From contig NZ_JENB01000020.1 in the NCBI RefSeq assembly GCF_000708715.2, positions 58,181-122,180 of the forward strand: DNA of 64,000 nucleotides. The letters are read 5' to 3'. Below are positions 1-10,351 of this stretch, piece after piece. The DNA is from Pseudomonas putida W15Oct28 (lineage in GTDB: Bacteria; Pseudomonadota; Gammaproteobacteria; Pseudomonadales; Pseudomonadaceae). The notes under the pieces were generated by a model. It was not told where the DNA came from and searched no databases. It saw only the letters and a program-made list of their open reading frames with translations. A program made the position numbers and the translations under genes. Positions within the stretch are counted from its first letter, which is position 1, and each line of letters starts with the position of its first letter.

Positions 1-416
1 AAGTCGCCCAGTTCCATGTCGTGCTGCCGATCGGCCTGCACCACTTCGCTCAGGCCATGCTGGGCCAGAATCAGCTGCCGCGCCGCAGCATCTTCGTTGT
101 AGATATCCAGCATGCGCTGCTCGATCAGCCGTGACAGTTGGTGCCAGGTGCTGAATGCGCTGCTGTCGAACGGTGCGCTCAGGGCTTCGCGAAATGCCCG
201 GTGCACATCGGCCGTCAACGCTTCCAGCAAGGCCGGCACGCTGGCGAAGAAGTGATACACCGACGAGGGTGGAATCTGCGCCCGCTCGGCCACGCTGTAG
301 ATGGACAGTGCCGCCACCCCTTGTTCGGCCAGCAGCTCACGCGCAGCCGCCAGGATCGCTTCGATCCTGGCCTGGCTGCTGGCGCGCGGCTTGCGCGAGG
401 CGACGGCGCGGCTCAT
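1..416 (-). CDS. TetR/AcrR family regulator (3' end outside window)
   Basis: About 138 N-terminal residues are visible. They begin MSRAVASRKPR, followed by a TetR-type helix-turn-helix (EAILAAARELLAEQG, then SVAERAQIPPSSVYHFF), so this is a DNA-binding repressor whose C-terminal ligand domain lies off the left edge. The start ATG overlaps the gshA stop codon by one base (TGATG), which implies translational coupling downstream of gshA. The ligand and targets cannot be told from the visible part. Family is sure; function is open. Confidence 0.85.
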   Translation of the reverse strand, partial: MSRAVASRKPRASSQARIEAILAAARELLAEQGVAALSIYSVAERAQIPPSSVYHFFASVPALLEALTADVHRAFREALSAPFDSSAFSTWHQLSRLIEQRMLDIYNEDAAARQLILAQHGLSEVVQADRQHDMELGD

Positions 417-1993
417 CAGTTACTGATCGCCAGGATGCTGGCCTGATAGGCGCCGACGAACAGGTCGAAGTCACCGACTTCCTCCTGTTCCAGCTCAGAC
501 TGCTTGGCGAGCGATTCGCGGGCCAGTGTTTCGAACGCCTGTTGCTGTTCGTGGCTCAGGGGCTGTTCGCGGAATGTCTCGGCGTGGACACGGCTTTGGC
601 GCAGGGAGAACTGGATGAAGGTTTCGTCGTGCTCGGTCATGCGTGCCAGCACCTGGGCCGACGGGGTGAGCGCGGCGTCATCGACCTTGGCCTGCTGGGC
701 ATCCAGCGTTTTGCCGTGGGCGTCGCCGCCTTGCGCCTGGTCGAGCAGGTCGGCCAGTGGCCGGATACGCTCGATCAGCTCGCTGGCCCAGTCCTTCAGG
801 GTGATCGGCTGGCCGTCACGATGCAGCTCCAGGCCTGGGCGACGGCCTTCCTTGACCACGGTCAGGAAGTTGTCGGTGCACTGGCCGCATTCGCCGTTGT
901 CCAGCTGCGGGCTGTCTTCCAGTGCGCAGAACAGCAGGAACGCATCGAGGAAGCGCGCCTCGGGCAGGTCGATACCCACCGGCAGGAACGGGTTGATGTC
1001 CAGGCAACGCACTTCCACATACTGCACGCCACGCGACGTCAGGGCCTGGATCGGCCGCTCGCCGGTGTAGGTGACGCGCTTGGGGCGGATGTTCGAGTAG
1101 TACTCGTTCTCGATCTGCAGGATGTTGGTGTTCAGTTGCACCCACTCGCCGTCCACGTGCGTGCCGACCTCGACGTAAGGCGGGTAGGGCGTGCCCACGG
1201 CCTTGCGCAGGCTGTCGGTGTAGCTGGCCAGGTTGTTGTAGCACGGCGTCAGGCCGGCCTGGGCGTTGCTCTGGTAGCCCAGGTCGCTCATGCGCAGGCT
1301 GGTGGCGTAGGGCAGGAACAGGGTTTCGGCGTCCAGCTCTTCGAGCTGGTGCGGGCGGCCACGCAGGAAGCCTTTGTCCAGCGCTGGCGACGCGCCGAAC
1401 AGGTACATCAGCAGCCAGCTGTAGCGGCGGAAGTTGCGGATCAGCGCGATGTAGGCCGACGACTGGTAGTCGCGGTTGTCTTGCGTGCTGCCTTCGGCTT
1501 CGCGCAGCAGCGGCCACAGGGCTTCGGGCAGCGAGAAGTTGTAATGGATACCGGCGATGCACTGCATGGTGCGGCCGTAGCGCAGGGCCAGGCCCTTGCG
1601 GTAGACGTGCTTGAGCTTGCCGATGTTCGAGCTGCCGTACTCGGCGATCGGGATGTCCTCCTCGGCCGGCAGCGTGCACGGCATCGACGGGCTCCACAGG
1701 TATTCGTCGCCCAGCTTGCTGTAGACGAAACGGTGGGTCTGTTCGAGGCTTTCGAGCACTTTGGCCGGGTCGGGCAGGGCTGGGGTGATGAACTCCAGCA
1801 GCGACTCGGAATAATCAGTGGTGATCTGCTCGTTGGTCAGCGCCGACCCCAGAGCTTCCGGGTGCGGGGTCTGGGCCAGGCGACCTTCGTCGGTCACGCG
1901 CAGGCATTCGCGCTCAATACCGTGCAGGCACTGCTTGAGCAGGGGGAGATTGGCGCCGAGCAGGCTCAGGCGGCGGTTGAGGAGTTCGCTCAA
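416..1993 (-). CDS. gshA: Glutamate-cysteine ligase GshA
   Basis: It catalyses the ATP-dependent first step of glutathione synthesis, joining glutamate and cysteine in the cytoplasm. The product, about 525 residues, carries the gamma-proteobacterial GshA N-terminus (LLGANLPLLKQCLHGIERE) and conserved blocks such as GIHYNFSLP and VEVRCLDINPF. I chose the TTG start at 1993 because AAGGA lies seven bases upstream of it; the GTG at 2008 would put that ribosome binding site inside the coding region. It lies downstream of tex and a thioesterase on the same strand, separated by a 153-bp gap with a hairpin, and is followed without a gap by a TetR gene. Confidence 0.96.
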   Translation of the reverse strand: MSELLNRRLSLLGANLPLLKQCLHGIERECLRVTDEGRLAQTPHPEALGSALTNEQITTDYSESLLEFITPALPDPAKVLESLEQTHRFVYSKLGDEYLWSPSMPCTLPAEEDIPIAEYGSSNIGKLKHVYRKGLALRYGRTMQCIAGIHYNFSLPEALWPLLREAEGSTQDNRDYQSSAYIALIRNFRRYSWLLMYLFGASPALDKGFLRGRPHQLEELDAETLFLPYATSLRMSDLGYQSNAQAGLTPCYNNLASYTDSLRKAVGTPYPPYVEVGTHVDGEWVQLNTNILQIENEYYSNIRPKRVTYTGERPIQALTSRGVQYVEVRCLDINPFLPVGIDLPEARFLDAFLLFCALEDSPQLDNGECGQCTDNFLTVVKEGRRPGLELHRDGQPITLKDWASELIERIRPLADLLDQAQGGDAHGKTLDAQQAKVDDAALTPSAQVLARMTEHDETFIQFSLRQSRVHAETFREQPLSHEQQQAFETLARESLAKQSELEQEEVGDFDLFVGAYQASILAISN

Positions 1994-2097
1994 GATGTAT
2001 TCCTTCACGCGTCAGTCGCCCCAATATGGGGGTAGAGATAACGGTCTACAAGGGTAGGAAGAAAGGAACTGGCGTTGTCGCCTGGTTTACGCGGTTC

Positions 2098-2119
2098 CAG
2101 CAGTGCCAGCGCACTGCTG
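2098..2119. other. Perfect hairpin between the thioesterase and gshA
   Basis: The arms CAGCAGTGC and GCACTGCTG form a perfect 9-bp stem with a CAGC loop. No T-run follows on the minus strand, so it does not look like a simple intrinsic terminator. It lies in the 153-bp gap between the upstream thioesterase stop and gshA, where it could shape the gshA leader or stabilise the upstream mRNA. Confidence 0.5.
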
Positions 2120-2146
2120 AAAATACCGCAGATACGGCTTGGTGAG

Positions 2147-2529
2147 CTAGAGAACCGCGAAGGTTCCTTGCGCTTTTGCCACCAGCTTGTCGCCTTGGAC
2201 TACGTCGGCGTCGACCACCAGGGTACGCCGCCCGGCGTGCAGCACACGGGCGGTACACAGCACTTCACCGTCGCTGACGGCGCGCATGTAGTTGATCTTG
2301 CACTCGATGGTGACGCTTTGCTGGTCAAAGCCATGGCTGGCCGAGCAGGCCAGGCCCATGGCGATGTCCACCAGGCTGAAGATCGCCCCGCCGTGCAGCT
2401 TCTGGCCACGGTTGCGCAAGTGCGGCTCAAGGGCCAGGGCCACCTCTGCAACACCGGTGTCCAGGCGTTGCAGGCGGCAGCCCAGCAGCTGGCTGAAGGC
2501 GCTTTCGACGTATTCGCGGGGTACGTCCA

Positions 2530-2530
<1 letters not shown>
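2147..2530 (-). CDS. PaaI-type hotdog-fold thioesterase
   Basis: This 127-residue protein belongs to the PaaI/4HBT hotdog family, which hydrolyses acyl- or aryl-CoA thioesters. The segment RNRGQKLHGGAIFSLVDIA contains the family HGG motif followed by an acidic residue, the usual catalytic centre. The ATG at 2530 overlaps the tex stop codon by one base (TGATG), so it is probably translated from the tex mRNA. A GTG one codon upstream is the only alternative start. The natural substrate is unknown. Confidence 0.85.
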
Positions 2531-4854
<2,324 letters not shown>

Positions 4855-5071
4855 GTAAACCACCTGACATTTGTGAATACGGGGGTCGCCTGTGGGCTTT
4901 TCGCCCGGCGGCGCTGGATGAAAGCCGCGCATTATACCCATCGCAATCGGCTTGCGGTGATGGCGCCCAGCCAGCTGGAACTGGCGCCGGGGGAAAAATC
5001 TGCTAACAATGCTCACGCAACGTGCAGCAATGGCTACGCCATAATGCGCGGCGAAATCAGAGGAGTTATTC

Positions 5072-5812
5072 ATGACCGGCACCGCAAACACCGCTGAAGG
5101 TGACAAGATTCTCATCGTCGACGACGATCCGGGGCTTAGCAGCCTGCTGGAACGTTTCTTCACCAGCAAGGGCTACCGTGCCCGTGCGGTGCCCAACACC
5201 GAGCAGATGGACCGCCTGCTGCAGCGCGAGGTCTTCAACCTGGTGGTGCTCGACCTGATGCTGCCGGGCGAGGACGGCCTGTCCGCGTGCAAGCGCCTGC
5301 GCCAGCAAAACAACCAGATCCCGATCATCATGCTCACCGCCAAGGGCGACGAGCTGAGCCGTATCAAGGGCCTGGAACTGGGCGCTGACGACTACCTGGG
5401 CAAGCCGTTCAACCCGGACGAGCTGATGGCCCGGGTCAAGGCTGTGCTGCGCCGTCAGGCTCCTGCCGTGCCGGGTGCGCCGGGCAGTGAGGACGAATCG
5501 GTCACCTTCGGCGACTATGAGCTGTCGCTGGCGACCCGCGAACTCAAGCGTGGCGATGAAGTGCACATGCTCACCACCGGCGAGTTTGCCGTGCTCAAGG
5601 CCCTGGTGATGCACGCCCGCGAGCCGCTGACCCGCGACAAGCTGATGAACCTGGCCCGTGGCCGTGAGTGGGATGCACTGGAGCGCTCCATCGACGTGCA
5701 GATCTCGCGCCTGCGCCGCATGATCGAGCCGGACCCGTCCAAGCCGCGTTACATCCAGACCGTCTGGGGCGTGGGTTACGTGTTCGTGCCAGACGGAAAC
5801 GCAGGTAAATGA
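5072..5812 (+). CDS. ompR: Response regulator OmpR
   Basis: This is the DNA-binding partner of EnvZ for osmotic and envelope responses. The receiver domain ends near residue 125 with phosphoacceptor Asp61 (VVLDLMLPGEDG) and the acidic cluster VDDDP. A C-terminal winged helix follows (LTTGEFAVLKAL, then SRLRRMIEPDP and YIQTVWGVGYVF). A strong AGAGGAG lies seven bases before the ATG. The stop is 13 bp before envZ, so the pair forms an operon. The 217-bp gap to tex carries both divergent promoters; I could not fix their hexamers. Confidence 0.96.
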   Translation: MTGTANTAEGDKILIVDDDPGLSSLLERFFTSKGYRARAVPNTEQMDRLLQREVFNLVVLDLMLPGEDGLSACKRLRQQNNQIPIIMLTAKGDELSRIKGLELGADDYLGKPFNPDELMARVKAVLRRQAPAVPGAPGSEDESVTFGDYELSLATRELKRGDEVHMLTTGEFAVLKALVMHAREPLTRDKLMNLARGREWDALERSIDVQISRLRRMIEPDPSKPRYIQTVWGVGYVFVPDGNAGK

Positions 5813-5825
5813 TGCCGCGTCGTCC

Positions 5826-7139
5826 ATGAAAACGCCGCTCTGGTTTCCGCAGAGTTTCTTCGCCCGCACCCTGTGGCTGGTGTTGATCGTCGTCCTGTTC
5901 AGCAAGGCCTTGACCCTGGTCTACCTGCTGATGAACGAGGACGTGCTGGTCGACCGTCAGTACAGCCACGGTGTGGCGCTGACCTTGCGCGCCTATTGGG
6001 CTGCCGACGAAGAAAACCGCGACAAGATTGCCGAGGCGGCGGGCCTTATCCGCGTGACCGGCTCGGGTGTGCCCGAGGGTGAGCAGCACTGGCCCTACAG
6101 CGAAATCTACCAACGGCAGATGCAGGCGGAGCTGGGCGAAGACACCGAGGTACGGCTGCGCATTCATGCGCCACCGGCGTTGTGGGTCAATGCGCCAAGC
6201 CTGGGCCCCGGCTGGCTGAAAGTGCCGCTGTACCCGCACCCGCTGCGTGGGCAGAAAATCTGGAACGTGCTGGGTTGGTTCCTGGCCATCGGCCTGTTGT
6301 CCACAGCCTCGGCCTGGATCTTCGTGCGCCAGTTGAACCAGCCGCTCAAGCGCCTGGTGTTCGCTGCTCGTCAGCTGGGCCAGGGGCGCAGCGTGCGCCT
6401 GCCGATCAGCGATACGCCCAGCGAGATGACCGAGGTGTACAAGGCCTTCAACCAGATGGCCGAAGATGTCGAGCAAGCCGGGCGCGAGCGCGAGCTGATG
6501 CTGGCCGGGGTGTCCCACGACCTGCGCACACCGTTGACGCGTCTGCGCCTGTCGTTGTCCTTGCTGAACAGCGACAGCGACTTGAGTGACGACATGGTCC
6601 GCGATATCGAGGACATGGATGCGATCCTCGATCAGTTCCTGGCCTTCATCCGCGATGGCCGTGACGAGCCGGTGGAAGAGGTCGACCTGGCTGACCTGGT
6701 GCGTGAAGTGGTGGCGCCGTACAACCAGCCGAAAGAACGGGTGCGCCTGTGCCTGGAGCCCATCCCGCCGTTCCCGCTGCGCCGCGTTTCGCTCAAGCGC
6801 ATGCTGGGCAACCTGATCGGCAACGCCCTGCACCATGCCGGCAAGGGCGTGGAAGTGGCTGCCTATGTGTCGGGTGACGAGAGTGCGCCTTATGTGGTGC
6901 TGAGTGTGCTGGACCGTGGCACCGGGATCGACGAGTCAGAACTGGAGACCATCTTCAACCCGTTCATTCGTGGGGACCGTGCACGGGGCGGCAAGGGCAC
7001 CGGGCTGGGGCTGGCGATCGTCAAGCGCATCGCGGCCCAGCATGGCGGGAATGTGGAGCTGCGTAACCGGTCTGGTGGCGGCATCGAGGCGCGGGTGCGG
7101 TTGCCGCTGGGGTTGTTGTTGCCGCGTAATGCTGTGTGA
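5826..7139 (+). CDS. envZ: Osmosensor histidine kinase EnvZ
   Basis: This inner-membrane kinase and phosphatase acts on OmpR. It has a transmembrane segment near residues 15-35, a periplasmic domain of about 110 residues, a second membrane segment near 150-168, a HAMP linker, the H box AGVSHDLRTPLTRLR with His231, an N box (NLIGNALHHAG) and a G box (GTGLGLAIVKRIA). The start gives a normal N-terminus (MKTPLWFPQSFFARTLW) although no clear Shine-Dalgarno precedes it, in keeping with coupling to ompR. The 204-bp gap after it contains only a degenerate REP element. Confidence 0.95.
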   Translation: MKTPLWFPQSFFARTLWLVLIVVLFSKALTLVYLLMNEDVLVDRQYSHGVALTLRAYWAADEENRDKIAEAAGLIRVTGSGVPEGEQHWPYSEIYQRQMQAELGEDTEVRLRIHAPPALWVNAPSLGPGWLKVPLYPHPLRGQKIWNVLGWFLAIGLLSTASAWIFVRQLNQPLKRLVFAARQLGQGRSVRLPISDTPSEMTEVYKAFNQMAEDVEQAGRERELMLAGVSHDLRTPLTRLRLSLSLLNSDSDLSDDMVRDIEDMDAILDQFLAFIRDGRDEPVEEVDLADLVREVVAPYNQPKERVRLCLEPIPPFPLRRVSLKRMLGNLIGNALHHAGKGVEVAAYVSGDESAPYVVLSVLDRGTGIDESELETIFNPFIRGDRARGGKGTGLGLAIVKRIAAQHGGNVELRNRSGGGIEARVRLPLGLLLPRNAV

Positions 7140-7147
7140 GCTTCACT

Positions 7148-7181
7148 GGCCTATTCGCGGGCAAGCCCTCTCCTACATGGG
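7148..7181. repeat. Degenerate REP element
   Basis: A sequence resembling the P. putida REP core (TTCGCGGGCAAGCCC followed by CTCCTACA) lies alone between envZ and the GntR gene. It has lost part of the palindrome and no partner copy is visible. The rest of the 204-bp gap contains a short CGGCGTAGCCG palindrome and nothing else I can name. Confidence 0.45.
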
Positions 7182-7343
7182 TGCGGTATGCCTGTAGGCG
7201 TGCTGCTTGAGTGCGATCGACGGCGTAGCCGTCGTAAACCGGCTATTGCATTGTGCCTGGAAAAACGCGGCGCCTGATTTGCTGCCACTTCGCGGCAGAG
7301 CGAGCATGCTCTGCCCGAGGGTAGGATACGTTGTGGTTTCGTC

Positions 7344-8051
7344 CTAGCCCGCGGCCCCTCCCCGATAGCGCCTGTGCCCGCGCGCCAGGTGTGCGCGCAT
7401 GGCCTGCTGGGCGCGTTCGGCGTCGCCGGCGCTGATGGCTTCACAAATTGCGCGGTGTTCGGTTACCGATTGCTCCACGTACTGCGGTGTTATCAGTGCG
7501 GGGTCCACTTCCCGGGAAAACGCAGGGCGCGGGGTGATTTTTACGCACAACACCTTGAACGCCTCGATGAACGCGGCGTTGTTGGTGGCCTCGGCGATTG
7601 CCTGGTGGAACGCTGCATCGCACAGGTCCAGGCGGGCATCGTCGCCTGCCGCCTGCTCGAACGCAGTGGCAGCGTCCCAGATGGTGGTTTCCTGGGCCCA
7701 ACTGCGGCGGGCGGCGGCAAGCCCGCAGGCATGCACTTCCAGGGCCATACGCAACTCGAGCAGGTCCATGAAGGTTGCCTTGATGCTGGCGAGTGGTGCC
7801 AGCATGGCATCCAGCAGCGCCACTTCCGCCGGAGCCGTCCGCTCGCCCAGCACGAACACTCCCACACCATGGCGTGACTCCAGCACGCCATCGGCCGCCA
7901 GCGCGATGACCGCATCGCGCACCACAGTGCGGCTCACTCCCAACTCGCTGGCCAGCTGATTCAGCGTCGGCAGCTTGTCGCCGGCCTTCAGGCCTTCCTT
8001 GTCGATCTTGTTGCGAATCCATTCTGTGGTTTGCGTCATCAGGGTATTCAA
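7344..8051 (-). CDS. GntR family (FCD-type) regulator of the hydantoinase cluster
   Basis: The N-terminus is a GntR winged helix (KLPTLNQLASELGVSRTVVR, then DGVLESRHGVGVFV) and the rest is an all-helical FCD ligand-binding domain with its metal-site type residues (FHQAIAEATNN, TEHRAICEAISAGD). Such proteins repress catabolic genes until an organic acid or related inducer binds. The TTG start at 8051 has GGAG six bases upstream; an ATG four codons in (8039) is an alternative. It is transcribed away from the hydantoinase genes, and a perfect palindrome lies between them, which makes local control likely. The inducer is unknown. Confidence 0.88.
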   Translation of the reverse strand: MNTLMTQTTEWIRNKIDKEGLKAGDKLPTLNQLASELGVSRTVVRDAVIALAADGVLESRHGVGVFVLGERTAPAEVALLDAMLAPLASIKATFMDLLELRMALEVHACGLAAARRSWAQETTIWDAATAFEQAAGDDARLDLCDAAFHQAIAEATNNAAFIEAFKVLCVKITPRPAFSREVDPALITPQYVEQSVTEHRAICEAISAGDAERAQQAMRAHLARGHRRYRGGAAG

Positions 8052-8132
8052 AAAGCTCTCCAGGCGTCATGGCTCTGCGCCCGACGAGTGTAGGTGTATC
8101 GCTCACTGCCGGGCAATCGGATGGTAATCGGG

Positions 8133-8149
8133 TAGTGATAGTATCACTA
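8133..8149. promoter_or_regulatory. 17-bp palindromic operator candidate
   Basis: TAGTGATA and TATCACTA flank a single G, making a perfect 17-bp palindrome in the 202-bp divergent region between the GntR gene and hydantoinase subunit A. Size, symmetry and place fit a GntR dimer site controlling both directions. The assignment to this regulator is inferred from position only. Confidence 0.6.
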
Positions 8150-8253
8150 TCCATGGTGTTTGACAGGTAATTGTATCTCTGCAATAACTCTCGCACCGCT
8201 TCGATCGATATCGAGGCGCCTCACCCAGCATTTGCTTTTCCCGGAGCCAAATA

Positions 8254-10341
8254 ATGACAAGAGACGGAAAATCTATTCGCGCCGGTGTCGACATTGGCGG
8301 CACCTTCACCGACGTCGCCATGGAAGTCGGGGAGCGGCTGTACTCGACCAAGGTACTGACCAACTACAGCAACCCCGAACAGGCCATCATCGATGGGCTA
8401 AAGCAGGTGTGCGAGCAGGCAGAAATCGACCTTGCGGCCATCGACACACTGATTCACGGCACGACGCTGGCGACCAACGCACTGATTGAACGGCGCGGCG
8501 CGCGCACTGCGCTGATCACCACCGAAGGTTTTCGCGATGTTATCGAGATGCGCACCGAGAGCCGTTTCGAGCAGTACGACCTGAACATCGTGCTACCCAC
8601 CGCGCTGGTACCGCGTAACGACCGCTTCGTGCTGGCCGAACGGGTAATGGCCGATGGCAGCGTGGCCAAGCCACTGGACGTGGCGCAAACCCGTGCGCTG
8701 TGCCAGCGCGTGGTGGACGCCGGCTACGAAAGTGTGGCGGTGGGCTTCATGCACAGCTATATCAATGGCGACCATGAACGAGCCGTGCGCGATTGCCTGC
8801 AGTCGATAGCGCCACAGCTGCAGGTCTCGATATCGTCCGAAGTATCGCCACAGATGCGCGAATACCAGCGCTTCAATACGGTGTGCGCCAATGCCTATGT
8901 GAAGCCGTTGATTGCCTCGTACCTCAACCGCCTGGTGCAGCGCCTGGAAGAAGAGGGCGTTGCCTGCCCGGTTTACATGATGCATTCGGGGGGCGGCATT
9001 ATCAGTGTGCAGAGCGCCATCGACTTCCCGGTACGGCTGCTGGAATCGGGGCCGGCCGGTGGCGCGATTTTCGCGGCCGATGTAGCCGCCCGTTATGGGC
9101 TGGACCATGTGCTGTCGTACGACATGGGCGGCACCACGGCAAAAATCTGCATGATCGAGCAGCAAGTGCCGAAAACCTCGCGCACCTTTGAAGTGGCTCG
9201 TACCTGGCGTTTCAAGAAGGGCAGTGGCATGCCGATTTCGATCCCAGTAATCGAGATGGTCGAGATTGGCGCCGGTGGTGGGTCGATTGCCAGCGTGGAT
9301 GCCATGCGCCAGATTCGCGTAGGCCCGCACAGCGCCGGCTCCGAGCCTGGTCCGGCGTGCTACGGCCGGGGCGGCGAGAAACCGACCGTGACCGATGCCG
9401 ACCTGCTGCTGGGCCGCCTGGACCCAGAAGCCTTTGCCGGTGGCTCGATTACCCTGCATAGCGATGCCAGCGCCGTTGCGGTGGAAACAGCCCTGTGTGC
9501 GCCCCTACAGGTGGACCAAGCGACTGCGGCCTTTGGCTTGAGCGAGGTGGTCGACGAAAACATGAGTAACGCGGCGCGCATGCACGCCGTAGAAAACGGC
9601 AAGGAGTTGAGCGAATTCACCATGATCGCCTTTGGCGGTGCTGCGCCACTGCACGCTGCGCGCTTGTGTGAAAAGCTTGCCGTTGCCGATCTGCTGGTAC
9701 CGCCGGGGGCCGGGGTTGGCTCGGCCATCGGCTTTCTACGCGCACCGTTCGGCTTCGAAAGCGTGCGCAGTGCCTACATGCGCCTGAGCAGCTTCGATGC
9801 TGCCAAGGCCAACCAACTGGTCTACGAGCTGATCGAAGAAGCCACCAGCTTTGTGCGCATGGGGGCCGGCAGCGCCGAGCCCGAGCTTGAGTGCACCGCC
9901 TTCATGCGCTATGTCGGCCAGGGCTGGGAATTGCCGGTCAATGTACCGATAGAGCAACTGGGCAAGGCAGACGGGCAAGCCCTGAAGGCAGGTTACGACC
10001 GGGAATACGAGGCCTTTTTCGGCCGCACCATCGACGGCCTGGATATCGAAATCGTCAGTTGGTCACTGCGCGCAAGTTCGCCTGTCGCCAAGCCGCAACG
10101 GCGGCCGCTGACCGATAAAGGCGCGCCCGCTCGGGTCAGCGGCAAGCGGCGATTGTTCGACGCCCGCCTTGAAGGCTTCCAGACCGCCGCGGTAGTCGAC
10201 CGTGAGCACATGCGCGCAGGCGACTGGGTAGCCGGCCCGGCTGTGATCACCGAACGCGAAACCACCACCATCGTTACCGCCAGCCGTGAAGCCATCATGC
10301 AAGGCGACGGTTGCCTGCTGCTGCGCGCCGTCAAGGCCTGA
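8254..10341 (+). CDS. Hydantoinase/oxoprolinase family subunit A (HyuA-like)
   Basis: This 695-residue protein is the ATP-binding subunit of the hydantoinase A / 5-oxoprolinase / acetophenone carboxylase superfamily, enzymes that open cyclic amides or carboxylate ketones at ATP expense. It begins with the sugar-kinase-like fold (AGVDIGGTFTDVAMEV), has the second glycine-rich phosphate loop (DMGGTTAKICM) and the block GPHSAGSEPGPACYGRGG. GGAG lies seven bases before the ATG. Subunit B starts ten bases after its stop, so the two form the usual heteromer. The substrate cannot be read from sequence. Confidence 0.92.
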   Translation: MTRDGKSIRAGVDIGGTFTDVAMEVGERLYSTKVLTNYSNPEQAIIDGLKQVCEQAEIDLAAIDTLIHGTTLATNALIERRGARTALITTEGFRDVIEMRTESRFEQYDLNIVLPTALVPRNDRFVLAERVMADGSVAKPLDVAQTRALCQRVVDAGYESVAVGFMHSYINGDHERAVRDCLQSIAPQLQVSISSEVSPQMREYQRFNTVCANAYVKPLIASYLNRLVQRLEEEGVACPVYMMHSGGGIISVQSAIDFPVRLLESGPAGGAIFAADVAARYGLDHVLSYDMGGTTAKICMIEQQVPKTSRTFEVARTWRFKKGSGMPISIPVIEMVEIGAGGGSIASVDAMRQIRVGPHSAGSEPGPACYGRGGEKPTVTDADLLLGRLDPEAFAGGSITLHSDASAVAVETALCAPLQVDQATAAFGLSEVVDENMSNAARMHAVENGKELSEFTMIAFGGAAPLHAARLCEKLAVADLLVPPGAGVGSAIGFLRAPFGFESVRSAYMRLSSFDAAKANQLVYELIEEATSFVRMGAGSAEPELECTAFMRYVGQGWELPVNVPIEQLGKADGQALKAGYDREYEAFFGRTIDGLDIEIVSWSLRASSPVAKPQRRPLTDKGAPARVSGKRRLFDARLEGFQTAAVVDREHMRAGDWVAGPAVITERETTTIVTASREAIMQGDGCLLLRAVKA

Positions 10342-10351
10342 GGAGAACACC

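Noticed and set aside
155..2035. Long plus-strand open frame opposite gshA (about 626 codons)
   Set aside because: It is antisense to gshA, which has full family motifs; GC-rich codon bias opens the opposite strand. No family motifs are seen in it.
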